DNA of 15,670 bases from positions 1 to 15,670 of the forward strand of contig JAZRPK010000031.1 of the NCBI GenBank assembly GCA_045649145.1. The letters run 5' to 3'. The notes below the pieces were generated by a model. That model searched no databases and was not told where the DNA came from. It saw only the letters and a list, made by a program, of their open reading frames with translations. Position 1 is the stretch's first letter. Every line of letters starts with the position of its first letter. This document shows positions 1 through 8,377 of the stretch, piece after piece. The position numbers and the translations under genes are program-made. The DNA comes from HGM11525 sp045649145. GTDB taxonomy: Bacteria; Bacillota; Clostridia; UBA1381.

Positions 1-1026
1 AGGTGCTGTTTTGTTTAATTCTTCTCGGACGCAATGCTCAAGGAGCGAAAAATCAATTACGCTGTTTGCTTTTGCAACGCCTATTCTCTCACAAAAATCG
101 CGTAGCGCTGCTGCAGGATAACCTCTTCTCCTCATTCCGCAAAGAGTACCCATTCTCGGGTCATCCCAGCCGGAAACTATTCCGTCAGTCACAAGCTTTA
201 AGCATTTTCTCTTACTTGTAAGGGTGTAGTTTAAGTTCATTCTTGCAAACTCAATCTGTCTTGACGGCTCTTCAAACTCAAGCTCACTAAGGAACCAGTC
301 ATACAGCGGTCTGTGGTCCTCAAACTCCAGAGAACAAAGCGAATGTGTAACACCCTCTACCGTATCGGAAATAGGATGTGCAAAGTCATACATCGGATAT
401 ACGCACCACTTATCACCTGTTCGGTGATGTGTAGCGTGCAGGATACGGTAGATAATCGGGTCACGCATATTAAGGTTTGGTGACGCCATATCAATCTTTG
501 CTCTTAAAACCTTTGCGCCCGTTTCAAACTCGCCGTCTGTCATTCTCTTAAACAAATCGAGGTTTTCCTCGACTGTTCTGTTTCTGTAGGGGCTCTCTTT
601 TCCTGGTTCGGTTAACGTGCCCCTGTACTCTCTTATTTCGTCAGCTGTAAGGTCGTCTACATATGCAAGACCCTTATTTATAAGCTTGATAGCGCAGTCA
701 TAAATAGCGTCAAAATAATCGGAGGCGTAAAGCACCTTATCCCACTTATATCCAAGCCACTCAATATCCTCCTTTATTGCATCAACGTACTCAACGTCCT
801 CTTTTGTAGGGTTGGTATCGTCAAAGCGAAGGTTGCAGGTACCGTTATATTTTTTAGCATTTCCAAAGTCAATGCTGATTGCCTTTGCATGACCAATATG
901 CAGATAGCCGTTAGGCTCAGGCGGGAAACGTGTCTGTACTCTACTATAGACTCCGTCTGCCAAATCCTTTTCTATTGCCTCTTCTATAAAATTACGGCTT
1001 ATAACCTCATTACGTTCTGTATCCAT
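1..1026 (-). CDS. glnS: Glutaminyl-tRNA synthetase, N-terminal part (gene runs off the left edge)
   Basis: Class I aminoacyl-tRNA synthetase that charges tRNA-Gln directly with glutamine in the cytoplasm. The first 342 residues are present out of about 550 usual for the family; the C-terminal anticodon-binding beta-barrels lie outside the window. The nucleotide-binding signature PPEPNGYLHIGH sits at residues 35-46 with an intact HIGH motif. LRFDDTNPTKE follows at 66-76, and the KMSKS-loop equivalent is TSKRK at 270-274, followed by the GlnRS-specific GWDDPRMGTL. These separate it from GluRS. The ATG is preceded by AAGGAG, which lies inside the last codons of gltX, 5 nt after its stop, so the two are translated from one message. 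Many Firmicutes lack GlnRS and use GatCAB transamidation instead, so its presence helps place the organism. Confidence 0.96.
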   Translation of the reverse strand, partial: MDTERNEVISRNFIEEAIEKDLADGVYSRVQTRFPPEPNGYLHIGHAKAISIDFGNAKKYNGTCNLRFDDTNPTKEDVEYVDAIKEDIEWLGYKWDKVLYASDYFDAIYDCAIKLINKGLAYVDDLTADEIREYRGTLTEPGKESPYRNRTVEENLDLFKRMTDGEFETGAKVLRAKIDMASPNLNMRDPIIYRILHATHHRTGDKWCVYPMYDFAHPISDTVEGVTHSLCSLEFEDHRPLYDWFLSELEFEEPSRQIEFARMNLNYTLTSKRKCLKLVTDGIVSGWDDPRMGTLCGMRRRGYPAAALRDFCERIGVAKANSVIDFSLLEHCVREELNKTAP

Positions 1027-1031
1027 TTATA

Positions 1032-2681
1032 TTACTCCTTGCTAAGAAAGTTTATTGCATTGTCTATTCGATTTACTGTTTCCTCATATCCGAGCACAGT
1101 CGAAATCCAGAAAAGGTCAGGCGTGTTGCTTCTGCCTGTGACTGCAATTCTTACAACAGTGCTGACATCGCCAACGTGGCCTTTGAACTCGTCGGGTGTT
1201 TCCTTGTATAACTTAGGATTTTTAGCATATCCGAGAGTCTCTGCCATATCGCGAAGTGCAGGGAACCATTCCTCCGCAGTAAGCGATTTTGTATATATCT
1301 TCTTATAGTTTTGAAGAATTTCTATTGCGTCAGCCTTTGATACATTTTGGGGGAATTCATAGCTACTGGGTGCATTATAGTAATACTCGGTATAATCACG
1401 AACTTCATTCCACTTGGCAATGTCCTTTCTTGGCTTTGCATTACCTCTCTCAACACCGAGGACAGAAAGTGCATATTCCTTATCCTTGAGTCTTTCAAAA
1501 AGTACCTCATCATTTGCTCTTGCCCAAGTATAAAGCATATCATAGACTTCCTGAGCGTTAAGTGTAGAAATATAGTTCTTGCTGACATCGTTTAATTTAA
1601 CCATATCAAAGAGTGCGCCGCCCTTGCTCATTTTTGAAAGCGAGAACGGGAACTCGGTCGGTGCTGCTGTCTTATTGGCTCTGCGCCATTCCTCATAGTT
1701 GGAATTTGCAAGAGTTAAAAGATACTCCCACACGGAGCCTGAGGGATAGCCCTCCTCCTCATAAAAGCTGACAGCAGCCTCTGGGTCCTTACGCTTAGAG
1801 AGTTTTCTCTTTCCGCCGTTTTCCTCCTTCATTATCGGAGAAATATGCGCATATTTAGGTGCCTTGAAACCGCAGGCATAAAAGAGCTGCAGATGTATCG
1901 GAACAGACGAAACCCACTCATCACCACGGACAACGTGCGTTGTGCGCATCAGGTGGTCGTCAACAGTATGGGCAAAATGGTAGGTGGGTATTCCATCTTT
2001 TTTTAAGAGAACTACGTCAATGATGTTTTCGGGCATCTCTATTTCGCCTCTTATTACGTCCTTAAACTTAATTCTCTTATCCGCCTGACCGGGTGAGCGT
2101 AAACGGACAACGTATTCCTCACCTGCTTCAATACGCTTTTTCGCTTCTTCTACGGTAATATCACGGAACTTTGCATAGTCGCCCCATACACCCGGCAGCT
2201 CCTTGTTAGCCTCCTGAAGCTCACGTATCTTTGAAAGCTCCTCCTCGCTCATAAAGCACGGATAAGCAAGACCTTTCTTTACCAGCTCTTTTACAAACGC
2301 ACGATAAATATCACGTCTTGCACTTTGTATATAGGGTCCGTATTCACCCTTTTCCTCTGTTTCTGAAAGCATACCCTCATCTATTGTAATTCCGAAATCG
2401 CTAAGACCTTTTACAATGAGGCTTACTCCGTTTTCGATTTCTCTTTTTTTGTCTGTGTCCTCAATTCTTAAATAAAACACGCCATCAGTTGCCTTTGCGG
2501 CAGTTCTTCCTACAAAAGCTGCGAAAAGACCGCCAAAGTGCAAAAATCCCGTAGGACTGGGTGCAAATCTTGTAACAATTGCTCCCTCTTTAAGATTACG
2601 TGCAGGATACATCGCCTCATAATCTTCAGGAGTTTTGGTTATATCGGAGAACAAAAGCTCCGCCATTTTCTCATTATTCAT
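1032..2681 (-). CDS. gltX: Glutamyl-tRNA synthetase, long divergent form
   Basis: Class I synthetase that attaches glutamate to tRNA-Glu. Residues 38-51 read RFAPSPTGFLHFGG, the GluRS version of the HIGH region, followed by LRIEDTD at 71-77. The KMSKS motif is KLSKR at 293-297. At 549 residues it is clearly longer than the roughly 480-500 of common bacterial GltX. It lacks the usual RTAL after the HIGH region and has LFAAF there instead, with an extended N-terminus of about 35 residues before the Rossmann fold. The start ATG has AGAGGAAGG upstream. It is the first gene of a two-gene operon with glnS, driven by its own promoter at 2714-2742, and there is no T-box leader. With GlnRS next door it is expected to discriminate tRNA-Glu from tRNA-Gln (inference). 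Confidence 0.94.
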   Translation of the reverse strand: MNNEKMAELLFSDITKTPEDYEAMYPARNLKEGAIVTRFAPSPTGFLHFGGLFAAFVGRTAAKATDGVFYLRIEDTDKKREIENGVSLIVKGLSDFGITIDEGMLSETEEKGEYGPYIQSARRDIYRAFVKELVKKGLAYPCFMSEEELSKIRELQEANKELPGVWGDYAKFRDITVEEAKKRIEAGEEYVVRLRSPGQADKRIKFKDVIRGEIEMPENIIDVVLLKKDGIPTYHFAHTVDDHLMRTTHVVRGDEWVSSVPIHLQLFYACGFKAPKYAHISPIMKEENGGKRKLSKRKDPEAAVSFYEEEGYPSGSVWEYLLTLANSNYEEWRRANKTAAPTEFPFSLSKMSKGGALFDMVKLNDVSKNYISTLNAQEVYDMLYTWARANDEVLFERLKDKEYALSVLGVERGNAKPRKDIAKWNEVRDYTEYYYNAPSSYEFPQNVSKADAIEILQNYKKIYTKSLTAEEWFPALRDMAETLGYAKNPKLYKETPDEFKGHVGDVSTVVRIAVTGRSNTPDLFWISTVLGYEETVNRIDNAINFLSKE

Positions 2682-2713
2682 AGGTAAAACCTTCCTCTGT
2701 ACATTATTATTAT

Positions 2714-2742
2714 ATTATACATTATTTACACCTTAATATCAA
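2714..2742 (-). promoter_or_regulatory. Sigma-A type promoter for gltX-glnS
   Basis: Reading the minus strand, TTGATA (2737-2742) and a perfect TATAAT (2714-2719) are separated by exactly 17 bases. Transcription would start near 2707, giving an untranslated leader of about 26 nt before the gltX ATG. That is too short for a T-box or other riboswitch. Confidence 0.75.
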
Positions 2743-2794
2743 TATCAAATGCGCAAAAAACTTCTTCTTTTAGCAAGAATTTTACGATAGAATA

Positions 2795-4330
2795 CTATTC
2801 AAAATACTTGCGGTCAAGGCTACGGTACTGTATTGCCTCTGCAATATGTACGGCATTTATATTTTCAGCTTGCTCCAAATCTGCAATAGTGCGTGCTACC
2901 TTCAAAATTCTGCTGTATGCTCTTGCACTTAATCCAAGCTTGTCAAAGGCATTTTGCAGAAGTTTATGCTCCCTTTCGCCTATTTTGCAGTATTCCTCAA
3001 GTTGACCGGAATTAAGCTGTGCATTTGAATATATTGAAAGATTTTTATATCTTTCCTGCTGAATTGCTCTTGCTCTGTTAACCCTTTCTTTGATAACAGC
3101 AGAGCTTTCGCTTTCCTCTGTAGTACTCAAATCGGAATAGTCCACCGAGCCTACCTCAACCTGAATATCAATTCTGTCAAGGAGCGGGCCAGAAATCTTT
3201 GACCTGTACATATCAATTTGTGCAGGAGAGCAGGTACAGCGATGGGTACTATCGCCAAAATAGCCACATTTGCAAGGGTTCATCGACGCAACAAGCATCA
3301 TATTGCACGGGTAAGTAAGACTTGCACCCACTCTCGATATGGTTACCATACCATCTTCTAAGGGCTGTCTCATTGCCTCTAATACATCGCGTCTAAACTC
3401 CGGCAGTTCGTCTAAAAACAATACACCATTATGTGCAAGTGAAAGCTCTCCGGGACGTGGCAGACCGCTGCCACCGCCGCTTAAGCCTGAAGCAGAAACC
3501 GAATGATGCGGACTTCTAAAAGGTCTTGTAGTCAGCATCGACTCGCCTGCGGGTAAAATTCCCGCAATCGAATGAATTTTTGTAACCTCGAGCGACTCTT
3601 CGGTTGTAAGGTCGGGTAATATGCCGGGAACTCTTTGGGCAAGCATAGTTTTTCCTGTACCCGGCGGTCCGATAAGCAGTATATTATGATTTCCAGCTGC
3701 TGCAATTTCAAGTGCTCGTTTTGCATTCTCCTGACCTTTTACATCCTTAAAATCAAGAGATTCGTCTATCTTTCGATTGCTTAATTTATGTTCTGAATGA
3801 ATATACTGCTCTATCACATTATTCGTACAAAAATGGTCAAATATATCCTTAAGAACTTTTACAGGGTATACCTTAGCACCTGTTACAGCAGATGCCTCAG
3901 GCGCATTTTCTAAAGGAACAAAAAATGTGTCAAACCCTTCAGTGAGTGCAGAAATAACCATTGGCAAAACGCCGTTTACAGGATACACACTGCCATCTAA
4001 AGAAAGCTCACCTATAAAAACTGCATTATTTACCCTCTCCGACGGCAACTGATTTGTTGCGCACAAAATAGAAACAGCAATAGGCAAGTCGTATGAAGCA
4101 CCCACTTTTTTAAGTGCGGCAGGTGCTAGGTTTACAACTATCTTTTTTGCAGGGAAACCAAAGCCAGAGTTCCTTATCGCAGAATGAACCCTCTCCTTTG
4201 CCTCTTTGACACTTGCATCGGGTAACCCGACCAAATCAAAGCGTGGCAAGCCATTACCTACATCTGTTTCAACTTTAACTGTATAGCCATCTATTCCAAT
4301 CAAGCCACAGGAATTTATCAGCGACAGCAT
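2795..4330 (-). CDS. yifB: YifB/ComM-family AAA+ ATPase (magnesium-chelatase-like)
   Basis: Cytoplasmic AAA+ protein of the ComM/YifB family, a hexameric helicase-type motor that in naturally competent bacteria helps integrate incoming DNA; in other hosts its role is less clear. At 511 residues it has the full family length. The N-terminal Lon-protease-like (ChlI) domain covers about residues 10-165. Walker A GPPGTGKT is at 221-228 and Walker B VLFLDELPEF at 303-312. A cysteine cluster (C353, C355, C365, C367) sits in the Mg-chelatase domain, and the C-terminal helical domain begins near 420. An upstream in-frame ATG at 4348 would add six residues but has no ribosome binding site. The ATG at 4330 has AGGAAGG about 8 nt upstream and gives the usual N-terminus MLSLINSCGL, so I chose it. 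The gene follows a terminator and may have its own weak promoter. Confidence 0.92.
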   Translation of the reverse strand: MLSLINSCGLIGIDGYTVKVETDVGNGLPRFDLVGLPDASVKEAKERVHSAIRNSGFGFPAKKIVVNLAPAALKKVGASYDLPIAVSILCATNQLPSERVNNAVFIGELSLDGSVYPVNGVLPMVISALTEGFDTFFVPLENAPEASAVTGAKVYPVKVLKDIFDHFCTNNVIEQYIHSEHKLSNRKIDESLDFKDVKGQENAKRALEIAAAGNHNILLIGPPGTGKTMLAQRVPGILPDLTTEESLEVTKIHSIAGILPAGESMLTTRPFRSPHHSVSASGLSGGGSGLPRPGELSLAHNGVLFLDELPEFRRDVLEAMRQPLEDGMVTISRVGASLTYPCNMMLVASMNPCKCGYFGDSTHRCTCSPAQIDMYRSKISGPLLDRIDIQVEVGSVDYSDLSTTEESESSAVIKERVNRARAIQQERYKNLSIYSNAQLNSGQLEEYCKIGEREHKLLQNAFDKLGLSARAYSRILKVARTIADLEQAENINAVHIAEAIQYRSLDRKYFE

Positions 4331-4346
4331 ATATTTCACCTTCCTC

Positions 4347-4376
4347 ATTATACGAAAAGCGGTATCGAAAAATCAA
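4347..4376 (-). promoter_or_regulatory. Possible promoter for yifB embedded in the upstream terminator
   Basis: On the minus strand TTGATT (4371-4376) and a perfect TATAAT (4347-4352) are 18 bases apart. The -35 lies within the terminator hairpin. Start of transcription would fall near 4340, inside the AGGAAGG ribosome binding site, leaving almost no leader. That makes it doubtful, although yifB needs some promoter if the terminator is efficient. Confidence 0.3.
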
Positions 4377-4382
4377 TACCGC
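4351..4382 (-). terminator. Intrinsic terminator after the S41 protease gene
   Basis: The arms 4373-4382 and 4359-4368 form a 10-bp stem with one G-U pair (GCGGTATTGA with TCGATACCGC) closed by a TTTT loop. On the minus strand the stem is followed by TTTTCG. The stem is strong but the T-tract is short, so some read-through into yifB is likely. It closes the operon that starts at the regulator gene. Confidence 0.75.
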
Positions 4383-4404
4383 CATTTTTGTGCAAATACA
4401 AATT

Positions 4405-5586
4405 TTACTTATAAGAAAGTACCTCAACAGCTTTTGCTATTTGCGGGTCATTTTCAACTGTATAATCTGCCGGTGTCTTCCCCTCGGGAAGCGGGCAGAA
4501 AACATCAGGCTCAATACCAATACCATCAATACATACACCTGACGGAGTAAAGTATCTGGAAACAGTAACTATAATACCTGAGCCGTCATACAATGTTGTG
4601 CAGCTTTGAACAACGCCTTTTCCAAAGGTTTTTTCGCCCACAACTGTCGCCTTGCCGTTATCCTTGAGCGCACCTGTAAGTACCTCCGAGGCAGAAGCGC
4701 TGTTACCGTTAGTAATAATAGCAACAGGATAGTCAAGACCGCCCTGTCTGGCATATAGATTGCTCCTTTTGCCATTCTTGTCCTCTGTATAAGTGATTAA
4801 CCCTTCCGAAAGAAACTCGTCTGCAATACTTGCAACAACACCAAACTCGCCGCCTGGATTATCACGAAGGTCTAAGACCATCTTAACCATTCCGCTGTCA
4901 CGAAGATCGTTTGCCATATCTACAAAATCGTCATAAGCAGTCTTGGCATCGTTATCAAGCGAGCCCTTAAAGCTGTCTATCTTGATGTAACCAATGCCGT
5001 CAGAGAGCATCTGTCCGGATACAAGGTTAGTATGAATTTGCTCAAAAGGCACAGAAATATCTATTGTTTCGTCATTTCTTAAAAGGCTTAAATTTATATC
5101 TGTACCCTCATTCTTAGACTTAATGTAGGTAATTAAATCTGTAAGAGTTTCGTAATTACATTCCCTGCCGTCAACAGAAACAAGGATATCACCCACCAAA
5201 ACACCGGCACGTTCACTCGGACCGCCCTTTGCACATTCCGAAACGGTTACATCACCGCTTTCATAATCTGACGTTAACGTAAGTCCTATACCAAAATAAC
5301 TGCTTGATGCAGCGTCCATATACTGTTTGAAGGAGTAGTTATCAAGGTATCTTGTGTACTTATCATTAACAGATGCCGCAAGCGCAGTCGCTGCCATATC
5401 TGCCATTACATCGTCTTCGGTTTGGTAGATAGAATGATCCTTAATAATTTTAGTTATTTCTGAAAGCTTGTGCATAATTTTTCCGTTATTGTTAATAAAG
5501 TTGAAATCACGCACAGTGTTGGTAATAAGACACGTTACAAGCGCAGTCACTGCGACTGTGGCAACAGTTTTTTTATCTAACTTCAC
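4405..5586 (-). CDS. ctpA: Carboxyl-terminal processing protease, S41 family, membrane-anchored
   Basis: Serine protease of the CtpA/CtpB/Tsp family that acts outside the membrane on protein C-termini. An N-terminal hydrophobic segment (about residues 7-24) without a clear signal-peptidase site probably anchors it. A PDZ domain follows at about 95-180, including GGPSERAGVLVGD at 121-133. The protease domain carries the catalytic Ser298 in NGNSASASE and Lys323 in TFGKG, 25 residues apart as expected for this Ser-Lys dyad. Length is 393 residues, normal for the family. The start codon is GTG, with AAAGGA 8 nt upstream. It is the last gene of the regulator-ftsE-ftsX-M23 operon, 27 nt after the hydrolase stop. 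ftsE-ftsX-hydrolase-ctpA is a widespread arrangement, so control or processing of envelope hydrolases is a reasonable inferred role. Confidence 0.94.
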   Translation of the reverse strand: MKLDKKTVATVAVTALVTCLITNTVRDFNFINNNGKIMHKLSEITKIIKDHSIYQTEDDVMADMAATALAASVNDKYTRYLDNYSFKQYMDAASSSYFGIGLTLTSDYESGDVTVSECAKGGPSERAGVLVGDILVSVDGRECNYETLTDLITYIKSKNEGTDINLSLLRNDETIDISVPFEQIHTNLVSGQMLSDGIGYIKIDSFKGSLDNDAKTAYDDFVDMANDLRDSGMVKMVLDLRDNPGGEFGVVASIADEFLSEGLITYTEDKNGKRSNLYARQGGLDYPVAIITNGNSASASEVLTGALKDNGKATVVGEKTFGKGVVQSCTTLYDGSGIIVTVSRYFTPSGVCIDGIGIEPDVFCPLPEGKTPADYTVENDPQIAKAVEVLSYK

Positions 5587-5613
5587 AATTATTGTCCTTT
5601 CGGTAAAACTGTT

Positions 5614-6759
5614 TTACAGATAATTAAGCGGGTTGACCAATTTACCATTAATCTGAACCTCAAAATGTATATGCGGACCGGTAGAATTTCCGGTTGAGCC
5701 GCATTTTGCAATAACCTGACCTCTTGAAACAGTTTGTCCTGATTTTACTAAAAGCTTGGAGTTATGTGCATAAAGGGTTACATAACCGCTGCCGTGATTT
5801 ATAGTGATATAATAGCCGTAGCTGTTATTGTATCCTGCGGTAAGGACAACTCCTGACTCGGCTGCCAGTACATCTGTACCTTGTGCAGCGCCTATGTCAA
5901 GGCCTCTATGAAGCTTCTTTGTACCAAAAATTGGGTGTATGCGGTAGCCGAAGTTGGATGTAATTCTGGTAGATGAAGCAGACGGCCAGGCAAATTTTCC
6001 GTTACCCTTATATACAACAGTTCCTGAGGATTTATTAAGCGCTTTATTAATTTCAGCCTGGAGTGCATTTGCGTCCTTTTCCTTCTGTTTCTCTGCCGCT
6101 TCAAGCGCTGCAATATCCTTATTAAGCTCAGCTACAAGTCTGCTCTTTTCATTTCTTAAAACTTCAAGCTTATCCTGCTGCGCAGTAAGTATATTCTTAG
6201 CTTCTATCTGCTCTTGCTGTTCTGTTACTACAATAGACTTTGCCGCTTCGAGTTCTTCGATCTGAGTAGCATAATCCTCAATTATTGAATTGTCATGTCT
6301 TACAATTGCCTGAATTGCGGCAATACGGGTAAATAAATCAGAAAAGCCTTTAGACTCCAATATTATTTCAAGATATGACGTACTGCCATACTCGTACATA
6401 ACCTTCATACGAGCTTTAAGCTTTTCTGTGGTCTTGTCAATATCTGAATTAAGACTCTCTATTTTTGCATTAGCGTTGTCAATCTCTGCCTGCTTTTCGT
6501 TTATGACGGCCTGAACGCTGTCTATATCGGTCTGAACACCCGAAATTTCCATATCAAGCTCGTTCATTTTAGCAGTAGCAGCATTTTTATCAGCCTGCTT
6601 GTCCCTAATCTCTTCTTTAATTTTTTCGGTTTCTTTTTTGTTTGCCTCAAGCTCGCCTTTTAAGTCGCTTACACTCTTTGCAGCATATGCCATCTGTGAA
6701 AAGATAAGCATAAGCGCAAGAAAGAGAGAGGCAATTCGCCCAAACAGAACACTTCTCAT
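5614..6759 (-). CDS. Secreted coiled-coil M23 (LytM-type) murein hydrolase, probable FtsEX partner
   Basis: Exported peptidoglycan endopeptidase with the layout of EnvC and of FtsEX-linked hydrolases such as CwlO and PcsB: signal peptide (about residues 1-27, ending MAYAA), long coiled coil (about 30-235), then a C-terminal M23 domain (about 255-381). Numbering from the chosen start, the zinc ligands H284, D288 (HRGLD) and H365 are present, as are the catalytic H332 (LYAHN) and H363 (HIHFE). The enzyme is therefore probably active itself, unlike EnvC, whose LytM domain is degenerate. The upstream ATG at 6768 directly abuts AAAGGA and could not use it; the in-frame ATG at 6759 sits 9 nt after that site and gives a cleaner signal peptide (MRSVLFG). 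The gene lies 21 nt after ftsX. FtsX is expected to hold the coiled coil and activate the enzyme on ATP hydrolysis by FtsE. Confidence 0.92.
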   Translation of the reverse strand: MRSVLFGRIASLFLALMLIFSQMAYAAKSVSDLKGELEANKKETEKIKEEIRDKQADKNAATAKMNELDMEISGVQTDIDSVQAVINEKQAEIDNANAKIESLNSDIDKTTEKLKARMKVMYEYGSTSYLEIILESKGFSDLFTRIAAIQAIVRHDNSIIEDYATQIEELEAAKSIVVTEQQEQIEAKNILTAQQDKLEVLRNEKSRLVAELNKDIAALEAAEKQKEKDANALQAEINKALNKSSGTVVYKGNGKFAWPSASSTRITSNFGYRIHPIFGTKKLHRGLDIGAAQGTDVLAAESGVVLTAGYNNSYGYYITINHGSGYVTLYAHNSKLLVKSGQTVSRGQVIAKCGSTGNSTGPHIHFEVQINGKLVNPLNYL

Positions 6760-6780
6760 AGTAAACATTCCTTTCAGAAA

Positions 6781-7671
6781 TTACACCTTGAGGTATTTTT
6801 TCATAGATATCATACTGCCGAGCATACCAATCGAGCTACCGACAATAACGAATACTACACTAAGCCATACGACAACAGGTTTTAGTCCAATAAGTGTAAA
6901 TAAGTCGAAGCTGCTTGACTCAATCAGTCTTAGTATAAAAGCATATCCACCAAACATTAGAAGAAAAGATATAACAGCACCTGCAAGACCAACGAGCACA
7001 CCCTCGAAAATAAACGGAATACGAATAAACTTATCAGTAGCACCTATGTATTTCATAATACCGATTTCCTTGCGGCGGTTAAAGACAGTAAGGCGTACAG
7101 TATTTGAAATAATAACAACCGCAACCAAGAGCAAAAGCATCATTATAACGATTGTCACCCAACGGACATTCTTTGATATTGTAAGTACCATATTTACAAC
7201 GTCCTGCTTATTGGTAACACTTTCAACATTATCTAAAGCTTCAAGCGCTGCCGCAGTTTCGCCTGCTAATGAAATGTCATTAAGAACAATTTTATATGAG
7301 TCGCTAAAAGGGTTGTCCTCGTCATTAAAGCTCTCAATAAGCTCCTCACGACCCTCGAACATTGTTACCTTTACCTCATTGAGCATCTGCTCTTTGGTGT
7401 AAAGCTCGGCAGATTTAATATTTTCCATCGCCGAGATTTCGTTATAAATAGCATCAACACGCTCGTCTGATGTACCCATATCAAGAAAAACCTGTATCTC
7501 ACACTGGTCCTTAATCTGTTCGGTTACAACATCCACATTGAGCGAAATAATCATAAACAAACCAAGAATTACAAGGCAGGATACTATCGTAAACAAGGAG
7601 GCAACGCTCATCAGACCATTACGTATAATATTCTTCTTTGCCTCGCCCATAAAGTATTTAATCCGTGACAT
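6781..7671 (-). CDS. ftsX: Cell division ABC transporter-like permease FtsX
   Basis: Membrane partner of FtsE in the mechanotransmission complex that controls cell-wall hydrolases. At 296 residues it has the standard FtsX topology: TM1 at about 21-44, a large extracellular loop (about 45-170) that binds the hydrolase coiled coil, then TM2 (171-193), TM3 (220-248) and TM4 (265-288). RRKEIGIMKYIGAT at 199-212 is the cytoplasmic coupling region that contacts FtsE. The gene overlaps the end of ftsE by 14 nt. Its ribosome binding region is the purine run AGGGGGGGAA, about 12 nt from the ATG, inside ftsE codons. That is rather far and unusual, so expression probably depends on translational coupling with ftsE. 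The M23 hydrolase follows directly. Confidence 0.95.
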   Translation of the reverse strand: MSRIKYFMGEAKKNIIRNGLMSVASLFTIVSCLVILGLFMIISLNVDVVTEQIKDQCEIQVFLDMGTSDERVDAIYNEISAMENIKSAELYTKEQMLNEVKVTMFEGREELIESFNDEDNPFSDSYKIVLNDISLAGETAAALEALDNVESVTNKQDVVNMVLTISKNVRWVTIVIMMLLLLVAVVIISNTVRLTVFNRRKEIGIMKYIGATDKFIRIPFIFEGVLVGLAGAVISFLLMFGGYAFILRLIESSSFDLFTLIGLKPVVVWLSVVFVIVGSSIGMLGSMISMKKYLKV

Positions 7672-8350
7672 ACTGATGATATTCCCCCCCTACTTCATCT
7701 CTTACAACGTGTCCGTCTTCAATAGCAATAACTCTCTTGTGCATCGCATCGACAATATCGTGTGCATGAGTAGCCATAATTATCGTCGTACCCATTGCGT
7801 TAATACTTTCGAATATTTCCATAATCTCCATTGCTGTTTCAGGGTTAAGGTTACCCGTAGGCTCATCAGCAATAAGTAATGTAGGATTATTAACCAAAGC
7901 ACGAGCAAGTGCCACCCTTTGCTGTTCACCGCCAGAGAGCTGACGGGGGAACATCTTTGCTTTATAGTTAAGTCCGACCATATTAAGAACTGTCGGAACT
8001 CTGCGTCTAATTTCACGTCTTGACGCACCGACTATCTGCATAGCGAACTCAACATTCTCGTAAACAGTTCTGTCTTCCAAGAGTCTAAAGTCCTGAAAAA
8101 CCACGCCCATTTTGCGTCTTAGGTACGGAATGTCCTTGTCGCCTAAAGCAGTTACATCTTTGCCGTCTAAAAACACCTGACCGGAGGTTACGTTTTCCTC
8201 GCGCATCAGTATCTTAGTCATAGTTGTTTTTCCTGCACCTGATGAGCCGATAAGGAAGACAAACTCTCCGTTTTCGATTTTAAGACTAACGTCATTTAAC
8301 GCAACTACGCCGTTTTCGTATTCCTTGCAAACATTTACAAATTCAATCAT
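7658..8350 (-). CDS. ftsE: Cell division ATP-binding protein FtsE
   Basis: ABC ATPase that powers FtsX; cytoplasmic and membrane-associated. All motifs are intact: Walker A GSSGAGKTT at 35-43, Q-loop Gln86 in VVFQDFRLL, signature LSGGE at 138-142, Walker B LLIADEP at 158-164 and H-loop His195 in MATHAHD. The 230-residue length and the VFQDFRLL segment fit FtsE rather than a LolD/MacB-type transporter, and the adjoining ftsX confirms it. The start ATG has AAAGGA 8 nt upstream, 27 nt after the stop of the regulator gene. The last codons contain a run of seven G (7684-7690) that also serves the ftsX ribosome binding region. Confidence 0.96.
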   Translation of the reverse strand: MIEFVNVCKEYENGVVALNDVSLKIENGEFVFLIGSSGAGKTTMTKILMREENVTSGQVFLDGKDVTALGDKDIPYLRRKMGVVFQDFRLLEDRTVYENVEFAMQIVGASRREIRRRVPTVLNMVGLNYKAKMFPRQLSGGEQQRVALARALVNNPTLLIADEPTGNLNPETAMEIMEIFESINAMGTTIIMATHAHDIVDAMHKRVIAIEDGHVVRDEVGGEYHQYVTD

Positions 8351-8377
8351 ATCAAATATCCTTTCGGGTTAACGATG

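Noticed and set aside
889..1308. Plus-strand open frame across the glnS/gltX junction
   Set aside because: It is antisense to two well-supported synthetase genes and has no ribosome binding site or recognisable motif.
2682..2713. T-box or riboswitch leader for gltX
   Set aside because: The leader downstream of the clear promoter is only about 26 nt, too short for any such element.
2750..2800. Possible terminator after yifB (GAATAGTATTC palindrome and a T-run)
   Set aside because: The palindrome overlaps the stop codon and is AT-rich, and the nearby TTCTT/AAGAA stem has one G-C pair and is not followed directly by the T-run. It is not convincing.
6599..7402. Long open frame on the plus strand (267 codons)
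   Set aside because: It lies antisense to the M23 hydrolase and ftsX, has no ribosome binding site, and its composition (runs of Ile, Thr and Ser) is what the reverse of those genes gives.
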